From: Gemmatimonadota bacterium
Lineage (GTDB): Bacteria > Gemmatimonadota > Gemmatimonadetes > Longimicrobiales > Gaopeijiaceae
Direction: 5' to 3'
DNA: 46,069 bases
Assembly: GCA_022340865.1 (NCBI GenBank)
Contig: JAJDNC010000067.1
Location: 1-46,069 of the forward strand
A program made the position numbers and the translations under genes. Positions 7,401-15,247 of this stretch are shown in pieces. The stretch's first letter is position 1. Each line of letters opens with the position of its first letter. The notes under the pieces were generated by a model that saw only the letters and a list, made by a program, of their open reading frames with translations, did no database searches and was not told the DNA's origin.

Positions 7401-8594
7401 ATGAACGACCAGACGTTGATCAAGGAGAAGGTGAATCAGGCCGTCGGGATCCTGGACGAGCACGGCATCGACTGCTGGATCACCTTCGTACGGGAGAGCG
7501 GCATGATGCGCGATCCCATGATGGACTTCCTCTGTCCCGCCGACATGACCTGGCACTCGGCCTTCATCGTCACCCGCTCGGGGGAGACCCACGCCATCGT
7601 GGGGCAGATGGAGAAGCAGACGGTGGACGATCTGGGTGTCTGGGGCCGGGTCACCGGGTACGTGGAGGGGATCAAGGGGGAGCTCCTGGGCTACCTGAAG
7701 GCCCTCGATCCCGCCTCCATCGCCGTGAACTGGTCCAGGACCAGCGAGGTGTGCGACGGCCTCACCCACGGCATGTACCTGCTCCTGGAGGACATGCTCG
7801 GCGAGATCGGATTCGGGGATCGGCTCGTCTCGGCGGAGAAGGTCGCCTCCAGCCTGAAGGCCCGGAAGACGCCGGCGGAGCTCGACAGGATGCGGGAGGC
7901 CATCGACCACACCCTGGACATCTTCGGCATGGTGAAGGGGTTCATCCGGCCGGGGAGGACCGAGAAGGAGATCGCAGCCTTCATGGCCCGGGAAGCGGAG
8001 TCCAGGGGGCTGAGCTTCGGGTGGGATCCGGTGCACTGCCCGGCGGTCTTCACGGGACCGGACACCGCGGGCGCCCACTACCAGCCCACCGACCGGAAGG
8101 TCGAGCGGGGCCATGTCCTGAATATGGACTTCGGCCTCAAGGTCGAGGACTACACCTCGGACCTGCAGCGCACCTTCTACGTCCTCGAGGAGGGGGAGAC
8201 GACGGAGCCCCCGGAGGTGAAGAAGGGCTTCGACACCATCGTCGCCTCCATCGAGCTGGCGCGGCAGGCCCTGAAGCCCGGCGTCCAGGGCGTCGCCGTC
8301 GACGCCGTCGCCCGCGAGCACATCGTGTCCCAGGGCTACGAGGGGTTCCCCCACGGGCTGGGACACCAGGTGGGCCGGTTCGCCCACGACGGCACGGCTC
8401 TCCTGGGGCCGGCCTGGGAGAAGTACGCCAACAAGCCCTTCGAGACCATCGAGGAGAACATGGTCTTCACCATCGAGCCCCGCCTCACGGTTCCCGGCAG
8501 AGGGGTGGTGACCATCGAGGAGATGGTCCTGGTGACGGCCACGGGCGCGGAGTTCCTATCCCAGCCCCAGAAGGAGCCGATCCTCATCGGGTGA
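7401..8594 (+). CDS. M24-family Xaa-Pro peptidase
   Basis: 397 aa with a creatinase-like N-terminal domain and a pita-bread catalytic domain from about residue 165. The five metal-ligand motifs are present: NMDFG (Asp243), YTSDLQRTF (Asp254), HGLGHQVG (His318-322 region), TIEPR and TIEEMVLV. Such enzymes cleave peptides with proline at the second position (aminopeptidase P) or dipeptides (prolidase); the sequence does not decide which. AGGGGGGA lies right before the ATG. Cotranscription with the peptide transporter indicates a role on imported proline peptides. Confidence 0.92.
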   Translation: MNDQTLIKEKVNQAVGILDEHGIDCWITFVRESGMMRDPMMDFLCPADMTWHSAFIVTRSGETHAIVGQMEKQTVDDLGVWGRVTGYVEGIKGELLGYLKALDPASIAVNWSRTSEVCDGLTHGMYLLLEDMLGEIGFGDRLVSAEKVASSLKARKTPAELDRMREAIDHTLDIFGMVKGFIRPGRTEKEIAAFMAREAESRGLSFGWDPVHCPAVFTGPDTAGAHYQPTDRKVERGHVLNMDFGLKVEDYTSDLQRTFYVLEEGETTEPPEVKKGFDTIVASIELARQALKPGVQGVAVDAVAREHIVSQGYEGFPHGLGHQVGRFAHDGTALLGPAWEKYANKPFETIEENMVFTIEPRLTVPGRGVVTIEEMVLVTATGAEFLSQPQKEPILIG

Positions 8595-8778
8595 AGGGCG
8601 GCGGCCGTCGGCGCCGTCCACCAGCGCCTGCGCGTCGTATGACGCGAGCGCCCTGGCGCCGCTTGCTGGCTGGACCTCCGCACCCTACCCTGCACCTGAG
8701 CCGCCGCGCACCGGTAGGGGACTGCCCTCCTTCGGCTCGGGCGCGTGCGCGAGGCGTCCCCCACGGTATCCGCCGGTC

Positions 8779-10506
8779 ATGGCCGATCTTCGATCGTTCC
8801 TCACCGAGTTGAAGCGCCGCAAGGTCTACCATGTTGCGGCAGCTTACGTGGCGGTGGGCGTGGCCATCGCCGTGTCCGTGCCCGATGTGTTTGGTGCGTT
8901 CGAAGCTCCTCCCTGGGCCGCCCGCCTCGTTATCGCCCTTCTGGTCATCGGGTTTCCCGTGGCCCTCGTTCTCGCGTGGGCGTACGAGGTGCGACCCGAT
9001 GAAGGAGAGCGGGCCTCCGCGACCGCCACCGGACGCGCCCCCGGTCCCGGGGGGGTGACGGACCCGGCGAGCGGCCCGGAGAATGCCGCGCCGCCCGACT
9101 CGTCGAAGACGATCCGGTGGAGCCGCTCCATCGCCGTTCTCCCCTTCGAGAACATGAGCGACGAGGCCGGCAGCGGGTACTTCGCCGACGGCATCAGCGA
9201 GGAGCTCACGCACGCCCTGGCCCGCATTCCGGACCTGCAGGTGGCCGCGCGGACCTCGGCCTTCACCTTCAAGGGCGGCCGGGACGACGTCCGGGAGATC
9301 GGGGCCCGGCTCGGCGTGGCCCACGTGGTGGAGGGCAGCGTCCGCCGCTCCGGGGATCGGGTACGGATCACGGCACAGCTCATCGATGCACGGGACGGAT
9401 ACCACATCTGGTCCGAGCGCTTCGAGCGGCAGCTGGACGACGTCTTCGCCATCCAGGACGAGATCGTGGAGCGGGTCGTCAGGAGCCTGCTCGAGCGCCT
9501 CCATGTCGCCCGGTCCGGCCCGGCGCCCGCCGTGGAAGCGTACGACGCGTACCTGCAGGCGCTCCAGGCATACCGGAGTCTCGAGTCCGGAGGATTCCAG
9601 GAAGCCGTGGATCGAGCCGAGGCGGCCATCGCCCTCGATCCGTCGTACGCCCCGGCCCACGCGCTCCTGGCACAGATCGTCGTCTTCCTGGCCATGGGCT
9701 TCGGATGGCAGGCGCCCGAGGAGCTCATGGCCCGGGCCCGACGCGCTGCCGAGCGCGCCATCGATATGGATCCGGGGCTTCCCGAAGCCCACATGGCGCG
9801 GGGCGTCCTGCTCATGTTCCACGACTGGCGCTTCGCCGAGGCGCGACGCGAGCTCGAGCGCGCCATCGAGCTCGGACCCAGCCTGGCCGACCCCCATTCG
9901 TGGATGGAGTTCTACTGGACCTACGTCCAGCGCGACGAGGAGAGGGCCCTGGCCGCCAACGCCCGGGCGCTGGCCCTCAGCCCCCTGGATCCGGCCCACC
10001 GGGACCGGAGGGCGACCGTTCTCTACCTCTTCGGGCGATACGCGGAAGCCGAGGCGGCCTTCCGCGAGATGCTCGCCGAAGGCGTGCCGGGGCCGCTCCC
10101 GCACCTCGGCCTGGTGGACACCCTGGGCCGAATAGGTCGCCTGGACGAGGCGCTGGAGCACGTCGAGCCGATGCTGGAGATGGGACGGGGAGCGACGGCG
10201 GCCCTCGGCATCGGCGCGGCCTTCATGGGCCTGGCCGGCCGGAAGGAGCGGGCGCGCGAGCTCGTCGGGGAGATGGAGAGGCTCCAGGAGCGCGCCTCGG
10301 GGTCCCTCTTCTGGCTGGCGGTCGGTTACGCCGGACTGGGCGAGCTGGACCGTGCGTTCGAGAACCTGGACCGCGCGCTGGAAGTCAGGGATCCGGGCCT
10401 CATCTACCTGAGCGTCGTACCGCGCCAGCTCGGACTTCACGGCGACCCGCGGTACGCACGTGTCCTCGAACGCATGGGATTGGCCCACCTGGCTGTGCCG
10501 GAGTGA
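8779..10506 (+). CDS. Membrane TolB-like/TPR protein with ELKRRK N-terminal module
   Basis: 575 aa. Residues 7-70 hold a short basic segment (FLTELKRRKVYHVAAAYVAV) and two membrane helices ending in LVIGFPVALVLAWAYEV. A TolB/FlgO-like domain follows (about 112-240): SIAVLPFENMSDE, YFADGISEELTHALARI, VVEGSVRRSGDRVRITAQL, and IDARDGYHIWSERF. The remainder is TPR-like helical repeats. There is no kinase domain, but the TolB-like/TPR part matches that of the kinases downstream. Proteins with this head are often linked to cyclases or signalling; the real activity is unknown. No good ribosome site precedes the ATG. Confidence 0.82.
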   Translation: MADLRSFLTELKRRKVYHVAAAYVAVGVAIAVSVPDVFGAFEAPPWAARLVIALLVIGFPVALVLAWAYEVRPDEGERASATATGRAPGPGGVTDPASGPENAAPPDSSKTIRWSRSIAVLPFENMSDEAGSGYFADGISEELTHALARIPDLQVAARTSAFTFKGGRDDVREIGARLGVAHVVEGSVRRSGDRVRITAQLIDARDGYHIWSERFERQLDDVFAIQDEIVERVVRSLLERLHVARSGPAPAVEAYDAYLQALQAYRSLESGGFQEAVDRAEAAIALDPSYAPAHALLAQIVVFLAMGFGWQAPEELMARARRAAERAIDMDPGLPEAHMARGVLLMFHDWRFAEARRELERAIELGPSLADPHSWMEFYWTYVQRDEERALAANARALALSPLDPAHRDRRATVLYLFGRYAEAEAAFREMLAEGVPGPLPHLGLVDTLGRIGRLDEALEHVEPMLEMGRGATAALGIGAAFMGLAGRKERARELVGEMERLQERASGSLFWLAVGYAGLGELDRAFENLDRALEVRDPGLIYLSVVPRQLGLHGDPRYARVLERMGLAHLAVPE

Positions 10507-10602
10507 GCGGGCTGGAGAATCCACGAGCCGGCCGGCCTATCGACGGCCCATTGCCCGGCCTAGCTTGACCCCGATTGCCCACCCGCCAAAGGAGCGACCG
10601 AG

Positions 10603-13600
10603 ATGCGCGCGCGACCCTCCGTCTCTTTCCGCCTGGTCAGCAGATCCGTAGCGGCCCTCGTTGTCCTCACGCTGTCCGTACCGCTGCAGGCCGGGGCTCA
10701 GGAGCTCGGCCGGGAAGAGCTCTCCGCGCTCCACTTCCGGTACATCGGGGTGGTGGGGAACCGGGTGGACGTGGCGGTGGGCGTTCCCAGCGAGCCGCAG
10801 GTCTACTATGCGGGGGCGGCGGCGGGCGGGATCTGGAAGACGACGGACGGCGGCACCAACTGGCAACCGATCTTCGACAGCACGGGGGTACCCTCGGTGG
10901 GCGCGCTGGCGGTCGCGCCCTCGGCCCCGAACGTGGTGTGGGCCGGGACGGGCGAGTCGTTCATCCGCTCCAACATCTCCATGGGCGACGGGGTGTGGAA
11001 GTCCAGCGACGGCGGCAAGACGTGGACCCACATGGGCCTGGACGCCACGGGCCGCATCTCACGCATCGTCATCGATCCGCAGGACCCGAACGTCGTCTAC
11101 GCGGCCGCCCTCGGGAACACGTACGTTCCCCAGACGGAGCGTGGGATCTACCGGACCACCGACGGCGGCAAGACGTGGCAGAAGGTCCTGTTCGTCAACG
11201 ACTCCACCGGCGCCTCCGACCTCATCATGGATCCCCACAACCCGGACGTCCTGTTCGCCGGGATGTGGCAGATCGAGGTCCACACCTGGGGCCGCATCAG
11301 CGGAGGGGACGGCAGCGGGATCTGGATGACCCGGGACGGCGGTGACCATTGGACCCGCCTCCAGGGGCACGGGCTTCCGGCCAGCCCGGTGGGCAAGATC
11401 GGGCTGTGCAACACGCCGGCGACCTCGAGCCGGATCTATGCCCTCATCGAGACCTCGGACGGCGTCCCGTGGAGGGGGAAGACGAGCGAAGGCGAGCTGT
11501 GGCGGTCCGACGACGGCGGGTACGACTGGACCCTGGTCAACCACAACCAGAGCCTGGCGGGCCGACAAGCCTACTACACCCGCTGCGCGGTCACCCCGGA
11601 CAATCCGAACGAGGCCTACTTCATCTCGGCGGACTGGGTGCAGACGCTGGACGGGGGCGAGCACGTCAAGACCTTGGGCGGCGAGCGCGTGCCCAACTGG
11701 GACCACCACAACATGTGGATCGACCCCACCGACGGGAGCCACATGGTGGCGGCCGGCGACGGTGGCGTGTCCATCTCCCACGACCGTGGCCAGACCTGGT
11801 TTCGGGTGCAGCTGCCCGTGAGCCAGCTCTACCACGTGACGGTGGACAACCAGGTGCCGTACTGGGTCTACACGAATCGACAGGACGGCCCGTCCATGAT
11901 GGGACCGTCGAACAGCCTGCTGGGGGGGAGCTACGCGCCGCAGGGGGCCGGGGGCATCCCCCGGGGCATGTGGCACGAGCTCGGCGGCGGCGAAAGCGGA
12001 TTCGCAACCCCCGACACGATGGCGCCGGGAATCGCGTGGTCCACGACCTCGGGCTACGGCCCGGTGGACGGGATCGTGGTGCGTTACAACGACAAGGCGC
12101 GCCAGTTCCGGAACGTCGAGGTGTGGCCCATGAGCATCATCGGCCACCCGGCGAACGACGCGCGCTACCGGTGGCAGTGGACCTTCCCGCTGAAGATCAG
12201 CCCCCACGACCACAACACCGTCTACGTGGGGAGCCAGTACGTGATGCGGACCACGAACGGCGGGCAGAGCTGGGAGCGGATCAGCCCGGACCTCACCACC
12301 GACGACTCGACGAAGATGGGGATCTCCGGCGGGCTCACGCCGGACAACATCCAGGTCGAGACGTGCTGCGTCGTGTACGCCATCGACGAGTCGCCGGTGA
12401 CGGCGGGCGTGATCTGGGCCGGCACCAACGACGGCTTGGTCCAGGTGACCCGCGACGACGGCAAGACGTGGACGAACGTCACGAAGAACATCCCGAACCT
12501 GCCGCCGCTGGGGGTGGTCCGGAACATCCACGCCTCGAAGTACGCCGCGGGCACGGCGTACGTGACCATCGACCGACACCAGATGGGCGACTTCGCTCCC
12601 TACGTGTACAAGACCGCCGACTTCGGCCAGCACTGGACGAAGATCGTCCAGGGGATCCCGGCGAGCCCGCTCTCCTTCGCCCGGAACATCACAGAGGATC
12701 CCGGCCGCCAGGGGCTCCTCTACCTGGGCACCGAGAACAGGCTGTACTTCTCCATGGACGACGGGGGGCACTGGCAGTCCCTGATGACGAACCTCCCTCC
12801 CGCGCCCATGTACTGGCTCACGGTGCAGACGCACTTCCGCGACCTGGTGGTGGGCACGTACGGACGGGGCATCTGGATCCTGGACGACGTGACCCCGCTG
12901 GAACAGTTGACCCCCGAGGTGGCGGCGGAGCCCGCCCATCTGTTCGCTCCGCGCGAGGCGTGGCGCTTCCACGGAATCACGGCGCCCAACGCCATGTTCG
13001 ACGACCCGTCGGCGGGCCAGAACCCGCCCTACGGAGCCTCCATCAACTACTGGTTGAAGAGCGCCCCGGCGGGCGCCGACAGCGCGTCCCTCGTCATCAC
13101 GGACGCGAGCGGCGATACCGTTCGCACTCTGTCCGGGCCGGCCAAGGCGGGGATCAACCGGGTCTGGTGGAACCTGGAGACCGACTCCACCATCCTCATC
13201 AAGCGAAGGGTCCCGCCCGAGACGGCGAAGTGGGTCGACCTCGGCAAGAAGGGCTGGTTCGCGATGCCATGGGAGCGGCAGTTCAGCATCCTCTCACCTC
13301 CCGGTACCTATACGGTCACGCTCGACGTGGGCGGCAAGCATTTCAGTCAACCCCTCACGGTGAACAAGGACCCCCATTCCGAGGGGAGCCTGCAGGACAT
13401 CGACGCCCAGGTGCACATGCTTCGCGCCCTGTACGCGGACATGAACCGCGTGGCCAGCATGACCAACCGCATCGAGTGGATGCGGCGCCAGCTCGCGGAC
13501 CTCAGGCCGGTCCTGCAGAATGCCGGCGCCGCCGACCTCGTCGCTTCGGGGGACTCCTTGGCGAGCAAGCTGCGTGGCGTGGAGGCGAAGCTCATCCAGC

Positions 13601-13857
13601 TCAAGCTCACAGGCACGGGCCAGGACGACGTGCGCTGGCCGGCGCGTCTGGCGGGGAGGGTCGCGTATCTGGCGGGCGAGGTCGCGTCCAACGACTACCC
13701 GCCCACGGACCAGGCCGCGGCGGTCCAGAAGATCCTGGAGCAGCGGATCGAGAGCGTGAGCCAGGAGCTGGGGGCGGCCGTGACGCAGAACCTGCGGCCG
13801 TTCAACCAGGAGCTGGCTCGGCGGGGTCTGGGTGGGATCGTGGGCCGGCTCCCGTAG
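10603..13857 (+). CDS. Secreted VPS10/sortilin-like beta-propeller protein
   Basis: 1084 aa with a signal peptide (basic N-terminus, AALVVLTLSVPLQAGAQ with likely cleavage after AGA). The body is a beta-propeller with about ten Asp-box (BNR) motifs, including TTDGGTNW, SSDGGKTW, TTDGGKTW, TRDGGDHW, SDDGGYDW, TTNGGQSW, TRDDGKTW and SMDDGGHW. YGRGIWILDDVTPLEQLTPE closes the propeller. The last ~300 residues are a beta-sandwich-like part and a helical tail. Such proteins are usually annotated as glycosyl hydrolase or VPS10-domain proteins; no enzymatic activity can be assigned from the sequence. AAAGGAG precedes the ATG. Confidence 0.85.
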   Translation: MRARPSVSFRLVSRSVAALVVLTLSVPLQAGAQELGREELSALHFRYIGVVGNRVDVAVGVPSEPQVYYAGAAAGGIWKTTDGGTNWQPIFDSTGVPSVGALAVAPSAPNVVWAGTGESFIRSNISMGDGVWKSSDGGKTWTHMGLDATGRISRIVIDPQDPNVVYAAALGNTYVPQTERGIYRTTDGGKTWQKVLFVNDSTGASDLIMDPHNPDVLFAGMWQIEVHTWGRISGGDGSGIWMTRDGGDHWTRLQGHGLPASPVGKIGLCNTPATSSRIYALIETSDGVPWRGKTSEGELWRSDDGGYDWTLVNHNQSLAGRQAYYTRCAVTPDNPNEAYFISADWVQTLDGGEHVKTLGGERVPNWDHHNMWIDPTDGSHMVAAGDGGVSISHDRGQTWFRVQLPVSQLYHVTVDNQVPYWVYTNRQDGPSMMGPSNSLLGGSYAPQGAGGIPRGMWHELGGGESGFATPDTMAPGIAWSTTSGYGPVDGIVVRYNDKARQFRNVEVWPMSIIGHPANDARYRWQWTFPLKISPHDHNTVYVGSQYVMRTTNGGQSWERISPDLTTDDSTKMGISGGLTPDNIQVETCCVVYAIDESPVTAGVIWAGTNDGLVQVTRDDGKTWTNVTKNIPNLPPLGVVRNIHASKYAAGTAYVTIDRHQMGDFAPYVYKTADFGQHWTKIVQGIPASPLSFARNITEDPGRQGLLYLGTENRLYFSMDDGGHWQSLMTNLPPAPMYWLTVQTHFRDLVVGTYGRGIWILDDVTPLEQLTPEVAAEPAHLFAPREAWRFHGITAPNAMFDDPSAGQNPPYGASINYWLKSAPAGADSASLVITDASGDTVRTLSGPAKAGINRVWWNLETDSTILIKRRVPPETAKWVDLGKKGWFAMPWERQFSILSPPGTYTVTLDVGGKHFSQPLTVNKDPHSEGSLQDIDAQVHMLRALYADMNRVASMTNRIEWMRRQLADLRPVLQNAGAADLVASGDSLASKLRGVEAKLIQLKLTGTGQDDVRWPARLAGRVAYLAGEVASNDYPPTDQAAAVQKILEQRIESVSQELGAAVTQNLRPFNQELARRGLGGIVGRLP

Positions 13858-13962
13858 GGGGCGCGGGCGAGGGTCGCTTCTGGAATCCGGTGGCCGCGTG
13901 ATGCGACCCGGGTCCTGCGGCGGGCAGCTTCGTCGTCCAGACCGCGGTGCCCGCGTTCTCGC

Positions 13963-14856
13963 TCATGCCGTTCCCTCGTACGCGCGCTCGAGGGCGGCGA
14001 TGTCGAACTTCTTCATCTCGAGGAACGCCTTCGTGACGCGGGCACGCTGGTCCTCCGTGCCCCCCATGAGGCGGCCCAGGGCCGACGGCACGATCTGCCA
14101 CGACACGCCGTACCTGTCCTTGCACCAGCCGCACTGCTCCGCCTCCGGCACCGCGGAGAGCTTCTCCCAGTAGCGGTCGATCTCCTCCTGCGTGTCGCAG
14201 CCGACCACCAGCGAGATCGCCTCGTTGAACGAGAAGTCGTGCTCGAGCGCGGAGTCCATCGCGGCGAACCACTGCCCGAGAATCGTGAAATCCTCGAACA
14301 TCACGGTGCCCTCCCTGTTGGGAGCCTGATCCGCCCCGTAGCGGGCAACGGTGCCTGTCCCGGAGTCGGGGAAGATCGACGTGTAGAGTCGCATTGCTTC
14401 CTCCGCCTTCCCGCAGACGCTCCCGGTGAACAGGAGCGAAGGCATGATGGCCGACCTGTCCGCTGCGGCAGGTGACGACATCAGCTGCCATGTGACGCCG
14501 TACCTGTCCTCGATCCAGCCATAGCGCTCGCTGAAAGGATGCGCGCCGAGCGGCATCAGGGCCGTCCCGTCTTCGGCGAGCCTGGCCCAGAGCGCGTCCA
14601 GCGCATCCCGCCGCGACGGGTCGAAGTGGACCATGAACGAGATGGACGGATTGAACGTGAACATCGGCCCCGCGCTGATGGACATGAAGTCGTAGCCGAG
14701 GAGCCTGAAGCCGACCATCTCCACATCGCCGGAGGGCGTATCCCGGATCGGCGTCGCGCTCGTGATGCTCGAGTCTCCGCCGAACGCGGAGACGTAGAAG
14801 GCGGCGGCCTCCTTGGCCTGCGTGTCGAACCACAGATGGGGCGTGATCTTCTGCAT
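13963..14856 (-). CDS. Tandem VOC/PhnB-like domain protein
   Basis: 297 aa made of two related glyoxalase-fold halves. Each begins with a PhnB-like opening (ITPHLWFDTQAKEAAAFYVS; IMPSLLFTGSVCGKAEEAMR) and each ends with a GWxxDRYGVxWQ-type motif (WIEDRYGVTWQL; WCKDRYGVSWQI). These proteins are often called 3-demethylubiquinone methyltransferase-like, although they are not methyltransferases. No substrate is known. It starts 21 bases after the marR-like gene on the same strand, so the regulator and this gene form an operon. Confidence 0.88.
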   Translation of the reverse strand: MQKITPHLWFDTQAKEAAAFYVSAFGGDSSITSATPIRDTPSGDVEMVGFRLLGYDFMSISAGPMFTFNPSISFMVHFDPSRRDALDALWARLAEDGTALMPLGAHPFSERYGWIEDRYGVTWQLMSSPAAADRSAIMPSLLFTGSVCGKAEEAMRLYTSIFPDSGTGTVARYGADQAPNREGTVMFEDFTILGQWFAAMDSALEHDFSFNEAISLVVGCDTQEEIDRYWEKLSAVPEAEQCGWCKDRYGVSWQIVPSALGRLMGGTEDQRARVTKAFLEMKKFDIAALERAYEGTA

Positions 14857-14877
14857 GGCGACGATTCCCGTCCTTTC

Positions 14878-15162
14878 TCAGCTGTCGCGTGTGACGGCGT
14901 CCTGCACCCGCTTCCACGAGGGGAACGATTCCGTGAGGACGTTCGTTCCGGCCGAAGTGACGGCGAGGATACGCACACGCTCGTCCTCACCTTGCTGCAC
15001 GGAGAGCCAGCCGTTCCGGATCATCGTCTTCGCGACCCGGGTGAGCGTCGTTCGCTCCAGGCCGAGGATCAGCGCGAGGCGCGACGTCGGTACCGGGCCC
15101 GTCTGAGCGAGCGCGGCCAGGACCGAGAACTGCGTGGCGCGCAGACAAGCACACCCTGACAC
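14878..15162 (-). CDS. MarR-family regulator lacking its N-terminal helix
   Basis: From GTG 15162 the product is 94 aa, against about 140-150 for normal MarR proteins. It begins SGCACLRATQFSVLAALAQT, then has the recognition helix (LILGLERTTLTRVAKTMIRN) and wing (VQQGEDERVRILAVTSAG). Full-length relatives have about 25 residues between the N-terminal Cys-x-Cys and the LRxTQFSVL stretch, including the first dimerisation helix. Here the Cys pair joins directly to LRATQ, so an in-frame deletion is likely. Longer readings of the frame exist but extend across the promoter of the divergent kinase gene. DNA binding may be impaired. It precedes the VOC gene in an operon. Confidence 0.7.
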   Translation of the reverse strand: MSGCACLRATQFSVLAALAQTGPVPTSRLALILGLERTTLTRVAKTMIRNGWLSVQQGEDERVRILAVTSAGTNVLTESFPSWKRVQDAVTRDS

Positions 15163-15176
15163 GGGAGCGAGAGGGC

Positions 15177-15206
15177 GTGACGATCCGGGGGCGAAAAGCG
15201 TACAAT
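15177..15206 (+). promoter_or_regulatory. Promoter of first kinase gene
   Basis: GTGACG (15177-15182), 18 bases, TACAAT (15201-15206), 41 bases before the ATG at 15248. The -10 matches five of six consensus bases. It lies between the divergent marR-like gene and the kinase. Confidence 0.55.
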
Positions 15207-15247
15207 GGGGACTGACCCAAGCGGTCCACCCCCCCCGGGAGGCCATG

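Noticed and set aside
5709..8387. 892-codon open frame on the minus strand
   Set aside because: It is antisense to the POT transporter and M24 peptidase genes, has low-complexity Asp/Glu/His/Arg composition and no domain; a GC-rich shadow frame.
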